A program made the translations under genes and the position numbers. From an uncultured Parabacteroides sp. (GTDB lineage Bacteria; Bacteroidota; Bacteroidia; Bacteroidales; Tannerellaceae): a stretch of DNA of 61,227 nucleotides. Location: assembly GCA_937894065.1 (NCBI GenBank), contig CALCST010000012.1, positions 1-61,227 on the forward strand. Direction: 5' to 3'. Below, piece by piece: positions 52,363-61,182 of this stretch; position 1 is the stretch's first letter; every line of letters starts with the position of its first letter. The notes under the pieces are model-generated. The model worked only from the letters and a program-made list of their open reading frames with translations. It did no database searches and was not told the DNA's origin.

Positions 52363-52475
52363 TATTTCTGAGACTTTTTTTGATAAAATTTTTCTTGATT
52401 TTATTAATTATCTGATAAACAGGTTTGTATATTTTGAATAAAATAGAGAGAAAAGTATATTCTTTAATATAAAAG

Positions 52476-52514
52476 TTAGGTCCGGACTCCAAAACTATTC
52501 GAGTCCGGACCTAA
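52476..52514 (-). terminator. Terminator after the receiver/PPDK-N gene
   Basis: TTAGGTCCGGACTC (52476-52489) and GAGTCCGGACCTAA (52501-52514) form a perfect 14-bp, GC-rich stem with an 11-nt loop, 33 bp past the stop codon of the minus-strand gene. Confidence 0.75.
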
Positions 52515-52547
52515 ATATTATTCCTGATATAAAAATAATCCGTCTTT

Positions 52548-55514
52548 TCAGTTATTCTGATCAGGTTTCATTACGACGCCCAAGCTTCTTTTACCGTCCA
52601 TTTTTATAATCATAGGCTTTTCTAGTCTTACGTGGCGCAGATATTGAGTTTCCTCGACTGCCGGAATATTGTTGAGATATTCTTCATCGAACCATCCGTC
52701 GCCTTTGAATGGATTTATTGTAAAATAACCTACGCCGAAAGATGTCAGATTCTGGAAGAAATGAGTTCCCTGGCTAGGATCGATTCTGTAGTTTTCCAAG
52801 CCACATTCAACTATTACCCGCGCATTACTGATATGGGGCCATTTTACGGGAATACCAAGCCAATGATCGCTGCTTCCCCATCTGCCCGGACCAACAAGGA
52901 TATAACTTTCCGAACGTTCGGTAAATGCTCTGTTCAACTTCTCAATCTCATAAGCTATGAGTTGATTGTTGGCAGAATTGAATGCTTCGCTCTTTACATA
53001 TATAATATCTTTTACATCATTTACGATGCCATGACCCAATACGCTAGTTGATGAAAGAATCGTATCTTCATTCTTTACCAATGAAAGATCTTCTTCCATA
53101 ACTTCTTTATTGTCCACAATAGGTCTTATTTGCAGAAGATAGAATGTTGCCTTTTTAGGGTCATTTATATCCATGTTTACTGCAAACTCAATTTCTATAG
53201 GACGACCCATTTCATCTTGTCCGATATGCAATATCTGATCTAATGTCTGAGCCAAAGGAAAGACATCGTGCTGCAGGATATTGACGAATGATATGATTTT
53301 TCTTCCGCCCGGATAAAAACCGTCGCGGATAATCTGGTCATACGGGTCATATGTGGAAACTATATATCTTAGCGAACCGTCAGCCTCTGCGTTCTTTAGG
53401 TTTAATTTTACGAGGTTAAATGCATCGTCAGTGTCAAAGTCTTCAGCCATATTATCCAAGTCCAGAGCATAGAATCTTGTCTGAGTTTCTCTCAATGCAA
53501 AATCCATAGTGCTCATCTGAAGAATATTGTGCGGATGTCTTGGTGAGAATCTTAATGTCACACCTCCGTCAACGATGTATTTACCCAAACCTAAAGCGAT
53601 ATTTGCAATTCCGTCCTCTGCTTTTTCATTGCCAATAGGATAGAAATTCAGAGAGCGTGCAACACCGGAAATGGTAGGATAGAAATGATTGTTATATCGT
53701 GTTCCTATTACTTCCTGCAACACAACGGCCATCTTTTCCTGGTCAATAATATTTGATGTTGCAGTCATGTATGCTTTGCTGTCACGATAGAAAACAGAAG
53801 CATAGACAGCCTTTATGGCATTGCTGACAGTTCGGAGCATCTCATATTTGTCCTCAATCTTAGGAACCATATATGTAGAATATATTCCGGCGAATGGCTG
53901 ATAATGCGAATCCTCAAGCAAGCTGGACGACCTGACCGCTATCGGACTTTTCACAACATCAAAGAATGCCATCAAATCCTCAATAAGCCTTTTAGGTAAG
54001 CTAGCATGAAGGAAATATTTCAGAATTGTTGCATCGTCAACATCGCTTAATGCTATCGGATATAATTCGTTTGTTTCCATAAATTCATCGAATATATCCG
54101 TACAGATAACAACCGTCTTTGGAATATTTACCTGGAAATTCTCATGATCCAACTTTGGATATCGTTTTATCATCGCTCCGATAAATGCCAGACCACGCCC
54201 TTTTCCTCCAAGAGAACCGTCGCCAATACGTGCAAAGTTGCTGTATTCGTCAAATCTTTCCTTCTGGTATATGGCAACAACTCCGGCATTCTTCATTCTT
54301 CTGTATTGCACAATAAGGTCGAAAATCAATCTTCTCGCCTCGTCCATGTTTTTATAATCAGAAACATCTACATGTTTCAACACTTCTGCAGGCGGAAACA
54401 TCGCTCTTGAATAGAAGAAACGTGAGAAATGATTTCGGCTTAAGTGATAGACCAGTGAATCGTCCGGTATTTGGAAAATTTTCACCTGAAGGTCTTTCAG
54501 GTCTTTTATCCTCATGATTTCTTCTTTTGTGTGAGGATTAAGAATGACAAAATCACCAAAACCAAAGCGCTGCATTATTTTCTTTCGCAAATCTTGCGGA
54601 TAGCTTTTTGAGTTCTTGTCGATAAAAGATGCGCTTAGCTCTTTGGCATAAACCACGTTGCTGGCTTCAGAAGATTCGAGTATGAAAGGTATAATTAATC
54701 CGGTTTTACGCACATATTGTCCGAATTTATATCCGGCAAAAGGATCTTTTGCTCCTTCGCGCATAAAACTCATATCGGAAATTATTCCTAATATATTGTT
54801 CTTGTATTGTTCAAATATTCTTATTGCTTCCTCATAGTTTCTGGCAAGTTTAATTTTTGGTCTTCCTCGCATTCTTAATGTGCGCTGGTGGTCGTTGAGC
54901 GCCTCTTTCGAGAATTCCTGGCTTTGCTCAAGGACAAACTTGTAGAGGTGCGGCAAAGCAGATGAATAAAATCTTATAGAGTCTTCAACAAGAAGTATGA
55001 TTTGAACTCCTACGCTTGCCACATCTTCCGGAGCATTCATCTTGTCCTCGATAAGTTTGATTATGGCAAGTAGCAAGTCTGTGTTTCCTAGCCAGCTGAA
55101 CACATAGTCAATGGCACTCAGGTCCTCATTGGCAACCCTCTTTGAAACTTCTTTGGAAAAAGGAGTAAGAACTACTATCGGTATGTTTGGGTAGTGAACC
55201 TTTATTTCTTTTGCAGCTGAAAATATGTCCCTGTGGTCCATATTCGGCATACATATTATAAGTTCGAAGTTCCTGTCCTTAAGCTCTGCCAAAGCTTCTT
55301 CTTCTGTAGTCACCTGTGTGAATCGTGGAGGATAGCGCAAACTTAATGATGTATATTCATTGAATATCTGTTCGTCAACTCGCCCGTCGTCTTCAAGCAT
55401 GAAAGCATCGTATTTTGTCGCAATCAATAGTACGTTGTAGATACGCTTGTTCATAAGATTGGCAAAAGGCGTGTCTCTCAGAACCAACTCTTTTAGATTT
55501 GGAATACCGCTCAT
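52548..55514 (-). CDS. Receiver-domain / PPDK N-terminal (PEP/pyruvate-binding ATP-grasp) fusion protein
   Basis: A 988-residue cytoplasmic protein (ATG at 55514, MSGIPNLKELVLRD). Residues 25-160 look like a receiver without the acceptor Asp (ELIICMPNMD, LTPFSK). Residues 170-310 form a second receiver with a complete pocket: VEDS (E177, D178), acceptor D247 in IISDMSF, S281 in LESS and K300 in FIDKNS. Residues 410-870 match the ATP-grasp N-domain of PEP synthase/PPDK (GDGSLGGKGRGLAF, SPIAVRSSSLLEDS, FAGIYSTYMV, LQIRPIVDN). The phospho-His swivel domain and the PEP/pyruvate TIM barrel are both absent, so it is not a PEP synthase. It may be a phosphotransfer enzyme under two-component control. 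Similar proteins are often annotated as PEP synthase. Confidence 0.8.
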   Translation of the reverse strand: MSGIPNLKELVLRDTPFANLMNKRIYNVLLIATKYDAFMLEDDGRVDEQIFNEYTSLSLRYPPRFTQVTTEEEALAELKDRNFELIICMPNMDHRDIFSAAKEIKVHYPNIPIVVLTPFSKEVSKRVANEDLSAIDYVFSWLGNTDLLLAIIKLIEDKMNAPEDVASVGVQIILLVEDSIRFYSSALPHLYKFVLEQSQEFSKEALNDHQRTLRMRGRPKIKLARNYEEAIRIFEQYKNNILGIISDMSFMREGAKDPFAGYKFGQYVRKTGLIIPFILESSEASNVVYAKELSASFIDKNSKSYPQDLRKKIMQRFGFGDFVILNPHTKEEIMRIKDLKDLQVKIFQIPDDSLVYHLSRNHFSRFFYSRAMFPPAEVLKHVDVSDYKNMDEARRLIFDLIVQYRRMKNAGVVAIYQKERFDEYSNFARIGDGSLGGKGRGLAFIGAMIKRYPKLDHENFQVNIPKTVVICTDIFDEFMETNELYPIALSDVDDATILKYFLHASLPKRLIEDLMAFFDVVKSPIAVRSSSLLEDSHYQPFAGIYSTYMVPKIEDKYEMLRTVSNAIKAVYASVFYRDSKAYMTATSNIIDQEKMAVVLQEVIGTRYNNHFYPTISGVARSLNFYPIGNEKAEDGIANIALGLGKYIVDGGVTLRFSPRHPHNILQMSTMDFALRETQTRFYALDLDNMAEDFDTDDAFNLVKLNLKNAEADGSLRYIVSTYDPYDQIIRDGFYPGGRKIISFVNILQHDVFPLAQTLDQILHIGQDEMGRPIEIEFAVNMDINDPKKATFYLLQIRPIVDNKEVMEEDLSLVKNEDTILSSTSVLGHGIVNDVKDIIYVKSEAFNSANNQLIAYEIEKLNRAFTERSESYILVGPGRWGSSDHWLGIPVKWPHISNARVIVECGLENYRIDPSQGTHFFQNLTSFGVGYFTINPFKGDGWFDEEYLNNIPAVEETQYLRHVRLEKPMIIKMDGKRSLGVVMKPDQNN

Positions 55515-55593
55515 AAATACGTTATTTTTATATCTGCAAATATTATGTTTCCTGCAAAAAGCCTGATACAAGCTTTATTTAAGAAACTGTTTT

Positions 55594-55803
55594 TTATTTG
55601 TTTTTGTTTTTGGCGCACCAAAATTTGTAAAATCTGTAACCCTCAAATAAAACACCCATAATAGCTCCGCCCAGCAATCCATATGTTATAGCTAAAGATT
55701 TTATATCAAAATTGTTGCGGATAGCAAGTCCAATAATAATTCCGGCGAATAAGAATACTCCGAAAAAAGGAGATGGGTTAAATTGTTTACTGTCGTTTTC
55801 CAT
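55594..55803 (-). CDS. Small two-helix membrane protein
   Basis: A 69-residue hypothetical protein with two membrane helices, at about 13-28 (FFGVFLFAGIIIGLAI) and 38-58 (ITYGLLGGAIMGVLFEGYRF), and a basic tail. It lies 80 bp upstream of the receiver/PPDK-N gene on the same strand and may be co-transcribed. Family not recognised. Confidence 0.55.
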   Translation of the reverse strand: MENDSKQFNPSPFFGVFLFAGIIIGLAIRNNFDIKSLAITYGLLGGAIMGVLFEGYRFYKFWCAKNKNK

Positions 55804-56017
55804 GATACTCAGATTATAATTTTTTTCGTGTTTGTTTAAGTTATTCTGTTATCATATTATTTCATGGAAAATCTATCCCCAATATTATAGTATGAATAAC
55901 AACTTCACTTTATGCAAAGTTATAATATTCCTTTATTAAACGGACTGTGAAAAAGTTAGTTTTTCAACATAAAAACGCCTTATATTAATTATTTAACTCA
56001 ACTTTCCCCAGTTCTAC

Positions 56018-56090
56018 ATTTCGTGGATTTATAGAATTTAATTGTTTGTATTAATTTGTTGTAAATTAAATAATTGTATTTCCACGAAAT
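56018..56090. repeat. Inverted repeat ATTTCGTGGA
   Basis: ATTTCGTGGA (56018-56027) and TCCACGAAAT (56081-56090) are perfect 10-bp arms, with inner AT-rich complementary parts (AATTTAATT against AATTAAAT). It lies directly before array 4 in the 584-bp gap upstream of the penicillin-binding protein gene. Confidence 0.5.
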
Positions 56091-56091
56091 T

Positions 56092-56206
56092 TTCAGAGCT
56101 TGGAAAACTTTTTTCATAATATATGGAACAAAAGTTTCACAATATATGAAAAAATATTTTCATAATATATGGAAAAAGTTTTTCACAATATATGAAACAG
56201 TTGGTA
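56092..56206. repeat. Periodic palindromic array 4 (CATAATATATG core, period 23)
   Basis: Units start at 56115, 56138, 56161 and 56184, exactly 23 bp apart. Cores alternate CATAATATATGG and CACAATATATGA; the spacers are runs of A then T (GGAA..AAGTTT), so core and flanks read as a palindrome of TTTCA-n-AATATATGAAA type. A decayed unit (56092-56114, with TGGAAAACTTTTTT) precedes them. Confidence 0.85.
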
Positions 56207-56275
56207 TCATTAGCATTAAAAACTGAAGTATTAAATATTCAATCTTCGTTAAGTTAACTTTCAGTCAGATTATCT

Positions 56276-56318
56276 ACTTGTCAACTTGTCTCTGAAGCCT
56301 TGTTAACTATAAAAGTTG
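56276..56318. repeat. Dispersed repeat upstream of PBP1A, inverted copy
   Basis: The complement of this segment carries AGTTAACAAGGCTTCAGA followed by GACAAGTTGACAAG, matching the left half of the 153-bp element (AGTTAACAAGGCTTCAGA then TACAAGTTGACAAGG). It is an inverted, partial copy. Confidence 0.65.
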
Positions 56319-56351
56319 ATATATATATGTCATAAATTCCAACTAATTCAG

Positions 56352-56359
56352 TACCTTTG
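56352..56359 (+). promoter_or_regulatory. -7 element of the PBP1A gene
   Basis: TACCTTTG, a perfect TAnnTTTG, 28 bp before the ATG. A -33 box at the normal distance is not clear. Confidence 0.4.
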
Positions 56360-56387
56360 CCAACTAGTACGTAGTGAATAAAAAATT

Positions 56388-58733
56388 ATGGCATCAAAGA
56401 TTACTAAAGGTATAATAATTACTTGTTGGGCCTTATTCTTCATTGGAGTGGCTGTTGTATTTTTCCTGTTCTCATCCATAGCAAACGGTTCTATCGGTTA
56501 TATGCCACCGGTGGAGCAATTGGAAAATCCAATTGATAAATATGCTTCTCAGATAATATCTTCGGATGGAAAAACTTTGGGTAGTTACGCCCATAGTCAG
56601 GATAACCGTATATATGTTAACTACAAAGATTTGTCACCATATCTTGTTAATGCACTTATCGCAACAGAAGATGTCCGTTTCGCATCTCATAGCGGTATAG
56701 ATATGCAAGGACTTTTGCGTGCAGTGGTTAAGCGCGGAATACTTATGCAGAAGAGTGGTGGTGGCGGAAGTACCATTACACAGCAGTTGGCAAAACAGCT
56801 CTTCTCGCCAAGTGCCGACAATATGATGGAGCGTCTGTTCCAGAAACCTATTGAATGGGTTATTGCTGTTCAGTTGGAGCGTTATTACACAAAGGAAGAG
56901 ATTATCAATATGTATCTGAACAAGTTCGACTTCCTTTATAATGCCGTAGGTATTCAGTCTGCAGCTAGAGTATATTTTGGAAAGACTCCTAAAACTCTGA
57001 AAATAGAAGAAGCTGCAACTTTGATAGGAATGTGTAAGAATCCTTCATATTTCAATCCGGTTAGACGCAACGAAAGAACTCGCGGACGCCGAAACACAGT
57101 TTTGGATTTGATGGCTAAAGCAGGATATATTTCAGCGGCAGAATGCGATTCGTTGAAGAAACTTCCTTTGGTTCTTCATTTTACAAGACTTGACCATAAA
57201 GACGGATTGGCTCCATATTTCCGTGAATATCTGCGATTGACATTGACAGCAAAGAAACCGAACAGAAAGAATTACGCTTCATGGCAGGAGCAGAAATTCA
57301 AGGAAGACTCAACAGCATGGGAGAACGACCCTATGTATGGCTGGTGTAACAAAAACAAGAAAGCTAACGGCGAAAACTATAATATCTACACAGACGGTCT
57401 TAAGATTTATACAACAATTGATTCCAGAATGCAGCAATATGCTGAAGAATCAGTTCGTGAACACGTAGGTAAAACTCTTCAACCTGTTTTCTTCAAGGAA
57501 AAGAGAGGTAAGAACAATGCTCCTTTCTCCAAGGATATTACCAAAGGACAGGCGGATACAATCATTATGCGCGCAATGCATCAGACAGACCGCTACCGTG
57601 CTATGAAGAAAGCCGGTATGAGTGAAAGCGAAATGACTAAAGTATTCAAGGAACCTATTGATATGCGAGTGTTCAGCTGGGACGGACCGATTGACACAAT
57701 TATGTCGCCGTGGGATTCAATCCGTTATCACAAATCGTTTTTGCGTAGTGCCTTCATGTCAATGGACCCGAGAACCGGACACGTCAAGGCTTACGTAGGA
57801 GGAATTGATTATAACAGCTTCCAGTATGATATGGTAAATGGTGGCCGTCGTCAGATTGGTTCAACAATCAAACCTTATCTTTATTCGTTGGCAATGATTG
57901 AAGGCATCAGTCCTTGTGATGAAATGTTGCATGTGCAGCAGCAATTGACTGACGAAAACGGAAAACTTTGGATTCCACGTAACTCCAATAAGAAACGCAT
58001 TGGCGAGATGGTTACAATCCAGTGGGGATTGCAGAACTCTGACAACTGGGTAACAGCATATTTGATGAGTAAACTTTCTCCTTATACATTTGTTCGCCTG
58101 CTTCATTCATTCGGATTGAAAGGTGAAATTGACCCGGTAATTTCTGTTTGTCTTGGAACTCCGGATGTTTCAGTCGGTGAAATGGTTAGTGCTTATACCA
58201 CATTCTCAAATAAAGGAATACGAGTTGCTCCGCTTTATGTTACACGTATCGAAGACTCGTATGGAAATACGATTGCAAACTTCACTCCTAAGATGAATGA
58301 AGTGTTGCCGGAAGACGCTTCTTATAAAATGTTGCATATGCTTAAGAGCGTTATTGATGGCGGAACCGGTGGACGTGTCAGAGGACGTTACGGTATAAAA
58401 GCCGAAATGGGAGGTAAGACAGGTACAACACAGAACAACTCTGATGCTTGGTTTATGGGATTCACTCCAACTCTTGTGTCTGGTTGCTGGGTTGGTGGAG
58501 AAGAACGTTCAATTCATTTCGACAGAATGGAATGGGGACAAGGAGCTGCATCTGCTCTTCCTATATATGCCCTTTATATGCAGAAAGTATATAAGGATAA
58601 ATCTTTAGGATATAGTGAAGACGATGTTTGGGAAATCCCTGAACAATATGCTAATCCTTGCAGCTCGGAAAAAGAAGTTGTAAATGATGAGCGTGAAACT
58701 ACAGTTGGTGGTATTGACGAAATGTTTGATTGA
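56388..58733 (+). CDS. Penicillin-binding protein 1A (bifunctional transglycosylase/transpeptidase)
   Basis: A class A PBP (781 aa) building and cross-linking peptidoglycan, anchored by one N-terminal helix (IIITCWALFFIGVAVVFFLF). The GT51 domain (about 60-235) has EDVRFASHSGIDMQGLLRA with the catalytic Glu, GGSTITQQLAKQLF and RKPIEW/ERYYTKEEIINMYLN blocks. The transpeptidase has SxxK in GSTIKPYLYS, SxN in NSDN and KTGT in GGKTGTTQNNSDAWFMGFTP. It is monocistronic, with a terminator after it. The 584-bp gap upstream carries an inverted repeat, a periodic array and a repeat fragment. Confidence 0.94.
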   Translation: MASKITKGIIITCWALFFIGVAVVFFLFSSIANGSIGYMPPVEQLENPIDKYASQIISSDGKTLGSYAHSQDNRIYVNYKDLSPYLVNALIATEDVRFASHSGIDMQGLLRAVVKRGILMQKSGGGGSTITQQLAKQLFSPSADNMMERLFQKPIEWVIAVQLERYYTKEEIINMYLNKFDFLYNAVGIQSAARVYFGKTPKTLKIEEAATLIGMCKNPSYFNPVRRNERTRGRRNTVLDLMAKAGYISAAECDSLKKLPLVLHFTRLDHKDGLAPYFREYLRLTLTAKKPNRKNYASWQEQKFKEDSTAWENDPMYGWCNKNKKANGENYNIYTDGLKIYTTIDSRMQQYAEESVREHVGKTLQPVFFKEKRGKNNAPFSKDITKGQADTIIMRAMHQTDRYRAMKKAGMSESEMTKVFKEPIDMRVFSWDGPIDTIMSPWDSIRYHKSFLRSAFMSMDPRTGHVKAYVGGIDYNSFQYDMVNGGRRQIGSTIKPYLYSLAMIEGISPCDEMLHVQQQLTDENGKLWIPRNSNKKRIGEMVTIQWGLQNSDNWVTAYLMSKLSPYTFVRLLHSFGLKGEIDPVISVCLGTPDVSVGEMVSAYTTFSNKGIRVAPLYVTRIEDSYGNTIANFTPKMNEVLPEDASYKMLHMLKSVIDGGTGGRVRGRYGIKAEMGGKTGTTQNNSDAWFMGFTPTLVSGCWVGGEERSIHFDRMEWGQGAASALPIYALYMQKVYKDKSLGYSEDDVWEIPEQYANPCSSEKEVVNDERETTVGGIDEMFD

Positions 58734-58758
58734 TATATAAATTTATCTTTATAATAAA

Positions 58759-58801
58759 ACTCCGTTATATTGTTTGTCGGACAATATAGCGGAGTTTTTT
58801 T
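58759..58801 (+). terminator. Terminator after PBP1A
   Basis: ACTCCGTTATATTGT (58759-58773) and ACAATATAGCGGAGT (58781-58795) form a 15-bp stem with one G-U pair, followed by TTTTTTT. Confidence 0.85.
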
Positions 58802-58818
58802 TGTATATTGCAAAATTA

Positions 58819-58971
58819 AAGTTTAGCAAGTTGCTCAACTAAAAAGTTAACAAGGCTTCGGAGACAAATTTACAAGGTCAAACATCTTTTACTTCTTATT
58901 TTATATATAATGACTCTTGTCAACTTGTTTTCTTTTCAACTCGTTATCTGAAAGCTGAGCTAGCGAAACAT
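58819..58971. repeat. 153-bp element with terminal inverted repeats (copy B)
   Basis: It starts AAGTTTAGCAAGTTGCTCAACT and ends near GCTGAGCTAGCGAAACAT, with inner AGTTAACAAGGCTTCGGA and CTTGTCAACTTGTTTTC. It has the same 153-bp length as copy A, but more changes in the ends and middle. It lies between the PBP1A terminator and the acyl-CoA synthetase gene. Confidence 0.8.
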
Positions 58972-59071
58972 AAATTATAATATATAATACCTAGTAATAT
59001 ATGTTTTATGTGGATTTTTTACTAAATGTTAAATATGACGCCTGAATTGAGCATTTGTCAATCTAATTACA

Positions 59072-59079
59072 TATATTTG
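59072..59079 (+). promoter_or_regulatory. -7 element of the acyl-CoA synthetase gene
   Basis: TATATTTG, a perfect TAnnTTTG, 36 bp before the ATG. The nearest TTTG (59054-59057) is only 14 bp upstream, shorter than usual. Confidence 0.4.
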
Positions 59080-59114
59080 CTAAGGTTATAGTCGTTAAAT
59101 CAAAACAAAATGTT

Positions 59115-61175
59115 ATGATAAACCGTGAGTTAGTCAATCCTCAAAGTATTGTTGTTGTCGGTGGCTCCAACAATGTTCACAAACCGGGCGGTCGCTTGGT
59201 CCGTAATTTATTGGACGGGAAATATAAAGGTGAACTTTATGTGGTAAACAAGAAGGAAACAGACGTTCAAGGTCTGAAATCATATCCTTCAGTTAAAGAT
59301 ATTCCGGAAACGGAGATGGCAATTCTGTCTATTCCCGGACCGGCTTGTCCTGATGCTGTAGAGGTTTTGGCAAAGGAAAAAGGAGTGAAAGCTTTCATTG
59401 TTGTTTCTGCCGGTTTTGGTGAAGAAACAAAAGAAGGCGCAGCTCTTGAAGCCAGAATGCTTCAGATTATCAATGAAGCAGGAGCTTCTCTGATTGGTCC
59501 GAACTGTATCGGTCTGATGAACATGAACTTTCACGGTGTCTTCACTTTGCCTATACCTGAATTTCATCCGGAAGGAGTTGATTTCATTTCCAGCTCCGGC
59601 GGAACTGCATTGTTTATTATCGAATCAGCTCTTACAAAAGGATTGCGCTTCTCTTCAGTATGGTCTGTAGGTAATTGCACTCAGAATGGAGTTGAGGATA
59701 TATTGGAATATATGGATAAGAACTTTGACCCGGTAATGGATTCAAAGATAAAGATGCTTTATTTGGAACAAATCAAGAATCCTGACAAACTTTTGTTCCA
59801 TGCTTCTTCTCTTATTCGCAAAGGTTGTAAGATTGCTGCTATCAAAGCCGGAAGTACAGACTCCGGAAAGCGTGCTGCTTCATCACACACTGGCGCTATC
59901 GCAAATGCTGATTCTGCGGTTGAGGCATTGTTCCGTAAAGCCGGAATCGTAAGATGTTTCAGCCGTGAGGAACTTACCACTGTTGCAAGTATATTCACAC
60001 TTAAGGAAGTGAAAGGCAAGAACTGTGCGATTGTAACTCACGCCGGCGGTCCGGCTGTTATGCTTGCCGATGCTTTGTCAAAAGGAAGACTGAATGTGCC
60101 GGATTTGAACGGACCGATTGCTGAAGAACTTAAGAGCAAACTTTATCCTGGTGCAGCAGTCGGAAATCCTATCGATATCATCGGAACAGGAACTCCGGAG
60201 CATCTTGCCACAGCAATTGACTATTGCGAAAACAGATTCGACAATATCGACCTTATGATGGTTATCTTCGGTAGCCCGGGTTTGGTTAAGCTTTATGATG
60301 CATATGAAGTTCTTCACAAGAAAATGGAAGAATGCAAGAAGCCTATTTTCCCAGTACTCCCGTCAATTGTAACAGCAAGTCCGGAAGTTCAGAGTTTTGT
60401 TAAGAAAGGACATGTGAATTTCTCTGACGAAGTTACGCTTGGTACAGCATTGGCACGAGTAATCAACACTCCTAAACCTGCAAGTACGGATATTCAGCTT
60501 TATGGTGTTGACGTTCCTGAAGTTCGTCGAATCATTGACCGTTTGCCTGAAAGCGGATATTTGAATCCTTCGGATACTCGTGAGCTTCTTAAGGCTGCAA
60601 ATATTCCTTTGGTTGAGGAATTCTCTTCAGATAATAAAGAAGAGATTATCAATTTTGCAAAATCAGTAGGTTTCCCGGTTGTTGCTAAAGTTGTTGGTCC
60701 TGTCCACAAGAGCGACATTGGCGGAGTTGCATTGAATATACGTTCAGAAGAACATCTTGCACTTGAATATGACAGAATGATGAAACTTCCGGGCGTGACA
60801 GGCATTCTTGTTCAGCCGATGTTAAAAGGTCAGGAACTTTTCCTTGGCGCTAAATATGAGAATCGTTTCGGTCATGTTGTCGTATGTGGTCTTGGCGGAA
60901 TATTCGTGGAAGTGCTTAAGGATGTGACTTCAGGTCTTGCTCCTCTGTCATACGAAGAAACATATTCAATGATTCACTCTCTTCGCGGTTATCCAATTAT
61001 TAAAGGAACACGTGGACAGAAAGGAATCGATGAACAGCAATATGCAGATATTATTGTTCGTTTGTCAACATTGCTTCGTTTTGCTACGGAAATCAAGGAA
61101 ATGGACATAAATCCGCTTCTTGCAACAGAAAGAGGTTTGTTTGCTGTCGATGCCCGCATAAGAATTGAAAAGTAA
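59115..61175 (+). CDS. ADP-forming acyl-CoA (acetate-CoA) synthetase, alpha-beta fusion
   Basis: An NDP-forming acyl-CoA synthetase (686 aa) that can make acetate and ATP from acetyl-CoA. The CoA-binding domain starts NPQSIVVVGGSNNVHKPGGRL. Succinyl-CoA-ligase-like domains follow, with the phospho-His in SSHTGAIANAD (H258). The ATP-grasp domain spans about 455-686 (FPVVAKVVGPVHKSDIGGVA, GILVQPMLKGQELFLGAKYE, EMDINPLLA). All parts of an alpha-beta fused ACD are present. Substrate range cannot be read. The gene lies between two copies of the 153-bp element. Confidence 0.9.
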   Translation: MINRELVNPQSIVVVGGSNNVHKPGGRLVRNLLDGKYKGELYVVNKKETDVQGLKSYPSVKDIPETEMAILSIPGPACPDAVEVLAKEKGVKAFIVVSAGFGEETKEGAALEARMLQIINEAGASLIGPNCIGLMNMNFHGVFTLPIPEFHPEGVDFISSSGGTALFIIESALTKGLRFSSVWSVGNCTQNGVEDILEYMDKNFDPVMDSKIKMLYLEQIKNPDKLLFHASSLIRKGCKIAAIKAGSTDSGKRAASSHTGAIANADSAVEALFRKAGIVRCFSREELTTVASIFTLKEVKGKNCAIVTHAGGPAVMLADALSKGRLNVPDLNGPIAEELKSKLYPGAAVGNPIDIIGTGTPEHLATAIDYCENRFDNIDLMMVIFGSPGLVKLYDAYEVLHKKMEECKKPIFPVLPSIVTASPEVQSFVKKGHVNFSDEVTLGTALARVINTPKPASTDIQLYGVDVPEVRRIIDRLPESGYLNPSDTRELLKAANIPLVEEFSSDNKEEIINFAKSVGFPVVAKVVGPVHKSDIGGVALNIRSEEHLALEYDRMMKLPGVTGILVQPMLKGQELFLGAKYENRFGHVVVCGLGGIFVEVLKDVTSGLAPLSYEETYSMIHSLRGYPIIKGTRGQKGIDEQQYADIIVRLSTLLRFATEIKEMDINPLLATERGLFAVDARIRIEK

Positions 61176-61182
61176 ATAATTT

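Noticed and set aside
52548..55514. Calling this gene ppsA
   Set aside because: It lacks the phospho-His and PEP/pyruvate catalytic domains required for PEP synthase.
55594..56387. A promoter-proximal riboswitch in the long gap before PBP1A
   Set aside because: The gap holds an inverted repeat, an array and a repeat fragment; none resembles a known riboswitch core.
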